Of a stretch of 16,952 bases of DNA, positions 1-7,254 are shown in pieces (the first letter of the stretch is position 1; each line of letters begins with the position of its first letter). The notes under the pieces are model-generated. The model ran no database searches. It saw only the letters and a list, made by a program, of their open reading frames with translations, and was not told where the DNA came from. This DNA is from Bacillota bacterium (GTDB lineage Bacteria > Bacillota > Clostridia > Lachnospirales > Lachnospiraceae). The DNA lies in contig JAEZPG010000116.1 in assembly GCA_023413555.1 (NCBI GenBank), positions 1 through 16,952 of the forward strand, read 5' to 3'. The position numbers and the translations under genes were made by a program.

Positions 1-1398
1 CTGTTCCATCCCTGTTACAATATTGTTCACCCATACTTTCTTCCTTAGTAGAATATAAGCAATCACACCTTTCACCACTTCTGTCATTTGACAAATGATA
101 TATAAAGGGATAATTGGAAGATCTGTATATCTTGATAAGAGATACGCTAAAGGTACACTTATGGTCCACACGAAGAAGCTATCAAATAAAAATGTCACAA
201 AGGTCTTGCCTCCAGATCGTATGGTAAAATAACTGCCATTGGTAAAGGCATACACTGGCATAGCGGCTGCCGATACAAAGAGGAGATTCCTTGCCAACTC
301 CTGTACTGCAGCTTCTGTCTTATAGATTTGTGGGAACAATGGCGCAATGATTGCCATTACGATACCTATAATAGAACAGGCAAACACAGCAAAGGCAATC
401 ATCTTCCTATCCTGCTCAACCGCTTCCTCCATTTTACCAGCTCCCAGCAGTTGTCCAATCAAGATACCTATGGCAGCTCCCAGGGAGATAAAGGCCACAT
501 TAAATAAATTTGATACCGTGGAGGAAATGTTATAGCCCGCTACCACTTGAAGTCCACGCATTGAGTAGCACTGCACCATTATAGAGGTCCCACATGCCCA
601 CAAGGTTTCATTAAGGGTAAGAGGCATCCCTTTTATAATCATTTGTCCCATCAAGCGCTTCGGTATATGAAGAGACCGAAGGGCGCCCACTATAAATTGA
701 TTTCTCTCTGTATGCTTATGAGTCCACCAGGCTACAATCCCCAGCTCTACAAATCTAGAAAGTACAGTGGCAATGGCTGCACCTACTACTCCAAGCTTTG
801 GAGCTCCCAGATATCCAAAAATCAATATGGTATTAAACATAAGATTAACAAGAACAGCTATGATTCCTGCTACCATTGGTACTATGGCTTCTCCAGTTTC
901 CTTTAAAGTTCCCGCATAAGCCTCCTTAATGGCAAATGGAATCAATCCTACCAGCATGACTGCCAGATACTGTTTGCCGTAGAATAAGGTCGCTGCTGGA
1001 TCACCAACCTGGCTATCACTGCTAATAAAGGCTGATAGTAATGGTTCCCGAAAAATGATAAAGATGCCAAGGGCAAGAATGGAAAATATCCCACAAACAA
1101 TTAATTTAAATCGGAAGGCATAACGAACCCCTTCGTGATTCCCCTTACCAAAGAACTGAGCTCCAAAGATGCCGGCTCCGGATATTGCACCAAAAATAGC
1201 TATGTTAAAGACGAACATTAATTGGTTCGCAATGGCAACTCCAGACATCTGGTCTGTGCCGACACGACCAACCATAATGTTATCTAATAAACTGACAAAG
1301 TTTGTAATTCCAGTTTGTATCATCATCGGTACTGCTATAAACAAAATTCTTTTGTAAAAACTTCTATCACCTATGTATCTGTTTGCAAACTTACTCAT
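1..1398 (-). CDS. MATE family efflux transporter (3' end outside window)
   Basis: Multidrug and toxin extrusion family transporter, an inner-membrane cation-coupled exporter. Reading the minus strand from the ATG at 1398 gives 466 uninterrupted codons to the window edge with no stop, so the C-terminus is missing. The N-terminus MSKFANRYIGDRSFYKRILF is followed by hydrophobic segments typical of MATE proteins. Family-type motifs are visible in both halves: FGAQFFGKGN near residue 80 and GQLLGAGKMEEA near residue 310, the two-fold pseudo-repeat expected of this fold. The start is supported by AAGGAG seven bases upstream. The gene begins 33 bp after the glpK stop, so cotranscription with glpK is plausible, but no functional link is evident. 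The substrate cannot be told from sequence. Family assignment is confident. Confidence 0.93.
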   Translation of the reverse strand, partial: MSKFANRYIGDRSFYKRILFIAVPMMIQTGITNFVSLLDNIMVGRVGTDQMSGVAIANQLMFVFNIAIFGAISGAGIFGAQFFGKGNHEGVRYAFRFKLIVCGIFSILALGIFIIFREPLLSAFISSDSQVGDPAATLFYGKQYLAVMLVGLIPFAIKEAYAGTLKETGEAIVPMVAGIIAVLVNLMFNTILIFGYLGAPKLGVVGAAIATVLSRFVELGIVAWWTHKHTERNQFIVGALRSLHIPKRLMGQMIIKGMPLTLNETLWACGTSIMVQCYSMRGLQVVAGYNISSTVSNLFNVAFISLGAAIGILIGQLLGAGKMEEAVEQDRKMIAFAVFACSIIGIVMAIIAPLFPQIYKTEAAVQELARNLLFVSAAAMPVYAFTNGSYFTIRSGGKTFVTFLFDSFFVWTISVPLAYLLSRYTDLPIIPLYIICQMTEVVKGVIAYILLRKKVWVNNIVTGMEQ

Positions 1399-1431
1399 GT
1401 TAAACTCCTTATCTTAAGAAGCTCTTTTGTC

Positions 1432-2928
1432 CTATCTAAGACCTGCCCAATACAGGGTACTTTTAACGGCCCTGTGCCAGCCTTTCACCAACTCTCGCCT
1501 AGTGTCGGAATCCATGGTATTATAAAAGACCTGTTGCTTCTTCCAATTATCTTTGATTTCTTCTTTATCCTTGTAGTATCCCACTGCTAATCCTGCCAGA
1601 TAGGCAGCTCCCAGCGCGGTTGTCTCAATTACCTGTGGTCTTACTACCTCTTTATTTAATATGTCCGCCTGAAATTGCATAAGAAAATCATTCGCACAGG
1701 CTCCACCATCTACCTTAAGACTTTCCAAGGTAATGTGGGACTCCCCCACCATGGTCTTAAGTACATCCAAAGTTTGATAAGCTAGGGACTCTAGGGTTGC
1801 ACGAATCACATACTCCTTCTTAGCACCTCTGGTTAAGCCGAATATGGTTCCTCTAGCGTAAGCATCCCAGTATGGAGCACCCATTCCAGTAAAAGCCGGT
1901 ACTACATAGACACCGTTACTGTCCTTTACTGATTTAGCATACTCTTCTGTATCCTTTGCGTCCTTAATGAGATGAAGCTCGTCACGAAGCCACTGAATCG
2001 CTGCTCCTGCTACAAAGATACTTCCCTCTAAGGCGTATTCTACCTTATCCTCCATACCGATAGCAATTGTGGTCAGAAGGCCTTTCTTAGAATCTACAGC
2101 TCTCTCTCCTGTATTCATCAACAGGAAACAACCTGTTCCATAAGTATTTTTCACTTCTCCAGCCTCAAAACAACACTGACCGAATAATGCTGCCTGCTGA
2201 TCTCCGGCAACTCCGGCAATCGGAATCTTTCCTCCCATCAAAGAAGCATCCGTATAACCAAAGATACCGCTACTTGGCTTCACTTCCGGCAACATGGAAA
2301 GTGGAATCTGAAAATAATCCAAGATCTCTTGGTCCCATTGTAACGTGTGAATGTTGTATAACATAGTTCTGGAGGCATTGGTATAATCTGTTGCATAAAT
2401 TTGTCCCTTAGAAAGCTTGTACATCAGCCAGGTATCTACGGTTCCAAACATAAGATTCCCCTTCTTAGCTTCCTCCCTGGCTCCATCTATATTATCTAGA
2501 ATCCACGCCACCTTACTAGCAGAAAAATATGCATCTGCCAAAAGTCCTGTCTTTTCCTTAATCATATCCCCATAGCCAGCTCTCTTGAGCTCCTGGATTC
2601 TGTCTGCCGTACGTCTGCACTGCCAGACAATTGCATTATAAATCGGATCACCGGTACGTCTATCCCAGACAATGGTAGTTTCTCTCTGGTTGGTAATTCC
2701 AATAGCTACAATATCAGATACATCTATATCCTGTCTTGCCTTGGCCTCCATAAGCACTCCTAACTGAGAGGACCAAATCTCATTGGGGTCGTGCTCAACC
2801 CAGCCACTTTCTGGATAGATCTGAGTAAACTCCTTCTTCGCCTCAGATACAATCTCACCCTGTTTATTAAATATTATGCATCGTGAGCTAGTAGTTCCCT
2901 GATCTAATGCCATAATGTATTTACCCAT
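1432..2928 (-). CDS. glpK: glycerol kinase
   Basis: ATP-dependent glycerol kinase of the FGGY sugar kinase family, making sn-glycerol 3-phosphate in the cytoplasm. Visible landmarks, numbered from the ATG at 2928: the phosphate-binding ALDQGTTSSR near residue 7, TNQRETTIVWDRRTGDP near residue 79, the FGGY-type segment YFSASKVAWILDN near 134, GDQQAALFGQ near 242, and VDGGACANDFLMQFQADIL in the C-terminal half. The length of about 498 residues is normal. An in-frame ATG at 2946 would add MLSGVK. I prefer 2928 because AGGTG lies five bases upstream and the protein then starts like its homologues. The segment equivalent to the HPr-phosphorylated histidine loop of enterococcal and Bacillus GlpK reads DASLMGGK here, without the histidine. 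No glpF or glpD is adjacent. It is divergent from the TetR-type gene. Confidence 0.97.
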   Translation of the reverse strand: MGKYIMALDQGTTSSRCIIFNKQGEIVSEAKKEFTQIYPESGWVEHDPNEIWSSQLGVLMEAKARQDIDVSDIVAIGITNQRETTIVWDRRTGDPIYNAIVWQCRRTADRIQELKRAGYGDMIKEKTGLLADAYFSASKVAWILDNIDGAREEAKKGNLMFGTVDTWLMYKLSKGQIYATDYTNASRTMLYNIHTLQWDQEILDYFQIPLSMLPEVKPSSGIFGYTDASLMGGKIPIAGVAGDQQAALFGQCCFEAGEVKNTYGTGCFLLMNTGERAVDSKKGLLTTIAIGMEDKVEYALEGSIFVAGAAIQWLRDELHLIKDAKDTEEYAKSVKDSNGVYVVPAFTGMGAPYWDAYARGTIFGLTRGAKKEYVIRATLESLAYQTLDVLKTMVGESHITLESLKVDGGACANDFLMQFQADILNKEVVRPQVIETTALGAAYLAGLAVGYYKDKEEIKDNWKKQQVFYNTMDSDTRRELVKGWHRAVKSTLYWAGLR

Positions 2929-3003
2929 TTTTACACCTGATAGCATGGCTATCCTATTTCCTTTCTTTTAGTATAGTGAATTACAATTCTATTTTAGCCA
3001 AAC

Positions 3004-3028
3004 GTATATTCCATTCTACCATATATAC
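3004..3028. promoter_or_regulatory. inverted repeat in the glpK/TetR intergenic region, possible operator
   Basis: GTATAT at 3004-3009 and ATATAC at 3023-3028 form an inverted repeat with a 13-base centre, within the 250 bp between the divergent glpK and regulator starts. The size and position would suit a TetR-family dimer or another regulator acting on glpK. In AT-rich DNA such a repeat can arise by chance, so this is only a candidate. I saw no convincing catabolite-response element and no strong -35/-10 pair for glpK here. Confidence 0.2.
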
Positions 3029-3117
3029 CATCAATGGGAAAGATATATAAAACAATATTTAGGGATAATGGATGATCGAATATACCTTAATAACATTGTC
3101 CCTGGGATATTTTCATC

Positions 3118-3147
3118 TTGCATTTTTTTCTATTTTGTTCATATAAT
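3118..3147 (+). promoter_or_regulatory. sigma-A-type promoter for the TetR-type regulator
   Basis: TTGCAT (3118-3123) and a perfect TATAAT (3142-3147) are separated by 18 bases, placing transcription start near 3154, just upstream of the AAGGAG ribosome binding site at 3163-3168. The -10 box is strong and the -35 box is a 4 of 6 match. Confidence 0.55.
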
Positions 3148-3177
3148 TAGGAATAATTCTACAAGGAGATGTTACCT

Positions 3178-3738
3178 ATGCCAGAGTCATTCATCACGAA
3201 ACAGGCAATTGCCAATGGTTTAAAACAAGTCATGAAGAATAAAACTTTTGCAAACGTCACCGTGACCGATATTACGGCTGTCTGTGGCTTGAACCGTCAA
3301 ACGTTTTATTATCATTTTCATGACAAATATGATTTATTAAATTGGATTTTCTGTAATGAGGTATTGGTGGTATTGACCACAGATTTAACCGTGGATACCT
3401 GGCCCAGGAATCTGAAACGGATGCTTTGCGCACTAAGTGAGCAGAAAGGCTTCTATAAAAATGCATTCAAATATTCCTTCCAAGACGAGTTCCACGAGTA
3501 TCTGTTTCGAATTTCCAGCTCCTTGATCTATACCATCATTACACATATGGATGCAGACAGAAAGATTGCCGAGGAAGACAAACAATTTCTCGCCAGATTC
3601 TTCTCATTTGGTGTAGTAGGAAGTATCATTTCCTGGGTGACAGAGGGGATGATAAAGCCTCCGGAGGAGATGATTGAGATCATACTCACTCTGGTCAATG
3701 CCTGCAAAGCCTATGCTGTGAAACAATACATAAAATAA
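3178..3738 (+). CDS. TetR/AcrR family transcriptional regulator, DhaS-like
   Basis: DNA-binding regulator of 186 residues. The N-terminal TetR helix-turn-helix covers about residues 28-50, with the segment VTDITAVCGLNRQTFYYHF matching the family pattern. The preceding FITKQAIANGLKQVMKNKTF and following KYDLLNWIF resemble DhaS-like regulators, which carry a short C-terminal TetR_C-type domain. An ATG at 3169 is in frame but overlaps the AAGGAG at 3163-3168. The ATG at 3178, nine bases after it, is the likely start. DhaS activates the dihydroxyacetone kinase operon in Lactococcus, but no dha genes are present. In Firmicutes such regulators often sit directly before a YhgE/Pip-type membrane protein gene, and a fragment of exactly that kind follows here. 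Its present target is unknown: it may be an orphan regulator, act on itself, or act on divergent glpK. Confidence 0.88.
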   Translation: MPESFITKQAIANGLKQVMKNKTFANVTVTDITAVCGLNRQTFYYHFHDKYDLLNWIFCNEVLVVLTTDLTVDTWPRNLKRMLCALSEQKGFYKNAFKYSFQDEFHEYLFRISSSLIYTIITHMDADRKIAEEDKQFLARFFSFGVVGSIISWVTEGMIKPPEEMIEIILTLVNACKAYAVKQYIK

Positions 3739-3751
3739 CTTTCACTTTATA

Positions 3752-3862
3752 ATTGGTTTCCATTTCTATCTCGGAGCATTCTGGGATCCCTACTCACGCC
3801 TAGAAAAAGTTCCTGTTGCTGTTGTAAATGAAAACTCTGGCGCAGTAATAAATGATAAAAGA
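3752..3862 (+). pseudogene. N-terminal remnant of a YhgE/Pip-family membrane protein
   Basis: About 37 codons downstream of the TetR-type gene read in one frame as FYLGAFWDPYSRLEKVPVAV followed by VNENSGAVINDKRG. This is the hallmark N-terminal segment of YhgE/Pip (phage infection protein) membrane proteins: the end of the first membrane helix, the WDPY motif, and the L-x-x-x-P-V-A-V-V-N segment that follows. There is no start codon or ribosome binding site at the proper place. After about 3862 the similarity stops and the frame continues only as the antisense of the sugar transferase gene. An intact family member is many hundreds of residues, so this is a leftover. Its position behind a DhaS-like regulator matches the usual pairing. 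The coding signature is clear; the exact remnant ends are approximate. Confidence 0.75.
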
Positions 3863-3877
3863 GGGCCAAAAGCACCA

Positions 3878-4549
3878 TCATATGCCTTCTCTGCTCCACA
3901 CAACTTTTATTGTCTGAAGGATAATCCTCCAGTCTTCTAGGAAAGATATATGATCCACATAGTATACGTCCTTTTCTAACTTATCTTCCCAAGTAAGAGA
4001 ATTTCTCCCGTTTACCTGTGCATATCCAGTAAATCCGGGTCTCACTTCGTGTCTCCTTGCCTGACGTTCATTATAGAGAGGCAGGTACTGCACCAACAGC
4101 GGTCTCGGTCCAACTACTGCCATATCTCCTTTTAGGATATTTATAAGTTCAGGAAGCTCGTCTAAGGAGGTGGAACGCAAGATTCTTCCAAACTTTGTTA
4201 GGCGTAACTCATCTGGTAGTAACTGTCCACTTTTGTCTCTTTGGTCTGTCATTGTTCGAAATTTGTATATCTTAAAGATCTTTCCAGATTGTCCAGGTCT
4301 ATATTGAATAAATAGCACCGGCGGGCCAATCCTTAATCGTACAAAAAGGGCAAGTAGACCTAGGAGAGGGCTAAGGACAAGAGTTGCCAAAAGGGCGCAA
4401 CAAAAATCCTGGGGACGTTTTATGTATCGTTCATAAAACCCCATTTTCTTCTTACTTCTCTGTTCTTGAATGATTGTTCTGTAGGCAACCACCGCAGTAA
4501 TGATCCCTACTATGCTGATAATCAGCAACACAAATTTTCTCTTATTCAC
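3878..4549 (-). CDS. PglC/WcaJ-type sugar transferase (polyprenyl phosphate phosphoglycosyltransferase)
   Basis: Initiating enzyme of polysaccharide synthesis. It moves a sugar 1-phosphate from a nucleotide sugar to undecaprenyl phosphate at the inner membrane face. The bacterial sugar transferase domain spans about residues 40-223: the hydrophobic re-entrant helix 48-71 with Ser-Pro at 60-61, KIYKFRTM at 93-100, the catalytic Asp-Glu of SLDELPEL at 130-131, GDMAVVGPRPL at 141-151, and RPGFTGYAQVNGR at 170-182. The start is GTG, preceded in frame by TAA, with GGAGGGTGG upstream. An extra hydrophobic helix (residues 6-23) and a basic linker precede the usual PglC-like start at Met36 (ATG at 4444), which has only a weak ribosome binding site. 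This is the last gene of the operon. The sugar transferred cannot be deduced. Confidence 0.93.
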   Translation of the reverse strand: MNKRKFVLLIISIVGIITAVVAYRTIIQEQRSKKKMGFYERYIKRPQDFCCALLATLVLSPLLGLLALFVRLRIGPPVLFIQYRPGQSGKIFKIYKFRTMTDQRDKSGQLLPDELRLTKFGRILRSTSLDELPELINILKGDMAVVGPRPLLVQYLPLYNERQARRHEVRPGFTGYAQVNGRNSLTWEDKLEKDVYYVDHISFLEDWRIILQTIKVVWSREGI

Positions 4550-4608
4550 TTACTCAAAAGCCACCCTCCAGATTCTTCGGTTCTATGATACCGACCTGCT
4601 CTCTTTGT

Positions 4609-6045
4609 TCATTGATTTTTGCCAAAGAGGCGTTTCAAAATCTCATTTTTAAATAAACTACCTACCAATACATATGCTATGACACCTACTAGTATGGCAA
4701 TGGCTAACTCTATGGTTCTTGGTAGGAAGGAAAGGAGAAGCATTGTCCCCTTAACACAGAGAATCATCGATAGCGTTGCAAACACAATGGAGCCTAAATA
4801 AGTACCTTGCACTTTTAGTCTTACATACTTTTTTAAGGTGAGCATTTGAATGGTTGCAACTGCTGCTTCTGTAATAATGGAAGCTATGGCCGCACCATTC
4901 TGTTCTAGATTCCTAATGAGGATTGCATTGAGTATCACATTGGTAAAAGCCCCAATGATTGTGGAGAAAAGGATGATATTTTCTCTCTCCAGACTGACTA
5001 AGACCTGATAGCCGATGTAATTACTGAGGGAGACTGTGACAATGGAAACCGCCAGAATCTGAGTCGTTACAATGGAGCCTAGGAAAGCACTACCAAATAA
5101 CAGGGGAACCAAAAGCTCAGAGACCAGTATCATGCCCACTGCTGCCGGTATGGATAGGAGAAGCAGGATTTTTAAGCCTAGCACCACCAAGCCATTGAAT
5201 TCTTTCGTTTTCCCCTGGGTCTTGTAGACACTGAGCCTTGGCAAGAATACTGCACAGATGGAAACCATCATGGTCTTTACGGCACTAATACTTCTCACTG
5301 CATTGGCATAAAGCCCTACGGTTTTCTCATTACACATATAGGTAAGCATTGTGGTATCAAAAAGCGTGTAGACCTCGATTGCTATGGTAGCAGAGAACAA
5401 GGTGAACACTGCTTTCCTATGTTGTTTTAGGTTTAAGTTACGAATTACGAGATGAATGTGTTTTCTTAGCTGAAGGATATTAAATACGTTGTTCAGTCCT
5501 GTGCCTACCACCAGAATAACTGCATACAGAACACAATCCTTAGGACTCTTCACGAAGAGGAACACAGCTAGAATCGACAATACTTTCACGATTACATTTC
5601 TGATTAAGATAAGCTGATACTCTTCTTTGCCTTGAAAGAACCAATCTACATTGCAATAATTCAATAAGATAGCGATGCCAGCGATTCCATAGAGAAGAAA
5701 GCCCTTTCCGAAGCCACCGGTGAGATAAGCAGCAAGATAGTAGCATAGAAAACAGATTGAGGTGGAAATGGCATTCATGAAAAAAAGTTCAGAGAACACT
5801 TTACTGACATGGTTTTTCTCCTGGCCTGCTTGTGCAATGATACGGATGCCGTAGGTGGGAATCCCGAGAGTTGCAATAATGGTAAAGTACTGTACCATAT
5901 TTTGAGCAGAAGCTACTTTTCCCACACCATCCGCCAGAAGTACCCTGGAGACATAGGCCGAGATAATCAATGGATATACTACATTGATACACCTATATCC
6001 AATATTGCAGATCGAATTCTTTACTAAACTTTTCAAGGTTCCCAC
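4609..6045 (-). CDS. wzx: Wzx-type oligosaccharide flippase
   Basis: Polysaccharide biosynthesis protein of the MOP superfamily, predicted to flip undecaprenyl-linked repeat units across the membrane. It has 478 residues, close to the family norm, with about 14 hydrophobic segments. The N-terminus KSLVKNSICNIGYRCINVVY with PLIISAYVSRVLLADGVGKV is typical of Firmicutes Wzx proteins. GIPTYGIRIIA near residue 61 and WFFQGKEEYQ near residue 135 are also family-like. The reported start is GTG at 6045. TTG at 6036 (giving MKSLVKNS) is a strong alternative, because AGGGG lies eight bases upstream and homologues commonly start there. It begins 12 bp after the upstream glycosyltransferase stop and is followed after 59 bp by the sugar transferase gene. 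It sits in one operon with a Wzy-like polymerase. Confidence 0.93.
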   Translation of the reverse strand: MGTLKSLVKNSICNIGYRCINVVYPLIISAYVSRVLLADGVGKVASAQNMVQYFTIIATLGIPTYGIRIIAQAGQEKNHVSKVFSELFFMNAISTSICFLCYYLAAYLTGGFGKGFLLYGIAGIAILLNYCNVDWFFQGKEEYQLILIRNVIVKVLSILAVFLFVKSPKDCVLYAVILVVGTGLNNVFNILQLRKHIHLVIRNLNLKQHRKAVFTLFSATIAIEVYTLFDTTMLTYMCNEKTVGLYANAVRSISAVKTMMVSICAVFLPRLSVYKTQGKTKEFNGLVVLGLKILLLLSIPAAVGMILVSELLVPLLFGSAFLGSIVTTQILAVSIVTVSLSNYIGYQVLVSLERENIILFSTIIGAFTNVILNAILIRNLEQNGAAIASIITEAAVATIQMLTLKKYVRLKVQGTYLGSIVFATLSMILCVKGTMLLLSFLPRTIELAIAILVGVIAYVLVGSLFKNEILKRLFGKNQ

Positions 6046-6057
6046 CCCTATATTTCC

Positions 6058-7254
6058 CTATTGATCCCTACTTAAGCCAATACTACTCAACATACTTATA
6101 TAATTATCAAAGAAACGCTCCCCGGAAAGATACCTCCTATAGAACTCTTTATTTTCTCTTTCCAGACGTCTTCTCCTATCTCTGCTCATCATTTTCACCT
6201 TATAGATCAAAGCTTCTGCTTCTTCCAAGGTGTCATAAAGCAATACCCCTCTTACGCCCATTCTTTCAAAGTATTTGTTTCCGCCGGTACGGCTTGCAAC
6301 GACAATCTTCCCTAGGGATAGCACTTCTATCATAACTAAGTCAAAATAGGTCTCTTTATTGGGTAGCAAAAAGAGATCAGAAGCTGCAATATAGGAATAA
6401 GGGTCCTTAGTAAAGCCGATCTCTATCCAGGAAGGGTGCTTTAATCTCATTAATGGCCCTTCTTTCCCAGCAATCAGCATTCTTATATCGGAGCTTTTAT
6501 CTAAAATGACGTTACCTAGTTTCTTAAGATTGTCATAACCCTTTACCTCGTTGTGGCGGCCCACGTAGGCAATCATAAAATTACGACTATCTACCCCTAA
6601 CTGTGCCCGGATTTCCTTTCTGTCGATAGTGGGGGTTTTGAGGGAGATACCTGTTGGAACATATCGATAATGTGCCTTTCTTTTCTCGGCAAATTTCTCA
6701 TAGGAAGGCCAGTGGTTCCGGTAAGGTTCTTCTGCCTCCGGGCAAGGAAATACGATATAATTCGCGTGAGAGAAGCTCCACCGATCCATCTTCTTAAACA
6801 ACGCCATTCTTTTCTTCACATACCTCTTCTCAAATGCTGTAGAACACGCGCCATAAAGCTCCTGGGCCAATGGAATCGGTGAATGAGAGGTAAGTAAGAC
6901 ACGGCCGGTAAATTCTTTTAGATTCCTTCTTTGTTTATACATATCCATCGTACTATGAAAGTGAATGGCGTCGTAATCCTGAAAGACACCGGCCTTTTTA
7001 CGTGGAGTATAGAACATGGTGTGATATCCTAGTATCCGCCGAAGAGATCTCTCCACTGCAGTCATCCTGGGAAACTTATGGAGAATAGCTTTCAGCCTGT
7101 CTTCCCTTCGTTTTTTGTCAGGATCAGACCTAAGAAAGTGAATTTGCTTTGCCAATCCACGTCTAACTACCTCTTCATGGATATAGTACCCTACTCCTAA
7201 GGGGCCACCTGCAGGAGATAAGGCATTTTCATCCAGATAGATTAATATCTTCAT
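6058..7254 (-). CDS. GT-B fold glycosyltransferase, family 4-like
   Basis: Cytoplasmic glycosyltransferase of 398 residues, predicted to add a sugar to the lipid-linked repeat unit. The N-terminal domain starts MKILIYLDENALSPAGGPLG and shows HSPIPLAQELYG near residue 124. The C-terminal nucleotide-sugar domain includes YVGRHNEVKGYDNLKKLGNV at 230-249, RMLIAGKEGP near 258, IEIGFTKDPYSYIAASDLFL near 277, and KETYFDLVMIEVLSLGKIVV at 300-319. The acidic pair there is E301 and E310, spaced one residue wider than the usual EX7E of GT4. The start ATG has AAAGGAG six bases upstream and overlaps the wzy end by 26 bp, implying translational coupling. Donor and acceptor are unknown. Confidence 0.88.
   Translation of the reverse strand: MKILIYLDENALSPAGGPLGVGYYIHEEVVRRGLAKQIHFLRSDPDKKRREDRLKAILHKFPRMTAVERSLRRILGYHTMFYTPRKKAGVFQDYDAIHFHSTMDMYKQRRNLKEFTGRVLLTSHSPIPLAQELYGACSTAFEKRYVKKRMALFKKMDRWSFSHANYIVFPCPEAEEPYRNHWPSYEKFAEKRKAHYRYVPTGISLKTPTIDRKEIRAQLGVDSRNFMIAYVGRHNEVKGYDNLKKLGNVILDKSSDIRMLIAGKEGPLMRLKHPSWIEIGFTKDPYSYIAASDLFLLPNKETYFDLVMIEVLSLGKIVVASRTGGNKYFERMGVRGVLLYDTLEEAEALIYKVKMMSRDRRRRLERENKEFYRRYLSGERFFDNYISMLSSIGLSRDQ

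Noticed and set aside
643..906. 87-codon plus-strand open frame
   Set aside because: Antisense to the MATE transporter, which has clear family motifs across this stretch.
2947..3177. Control of glpK by the divergent TetR-type protein
   Set aside because: Divergent layout alone is weak evidence; the regulator's usual partner type (YhgE/Pip) is present as a remnant on its other side, which explains its position better.
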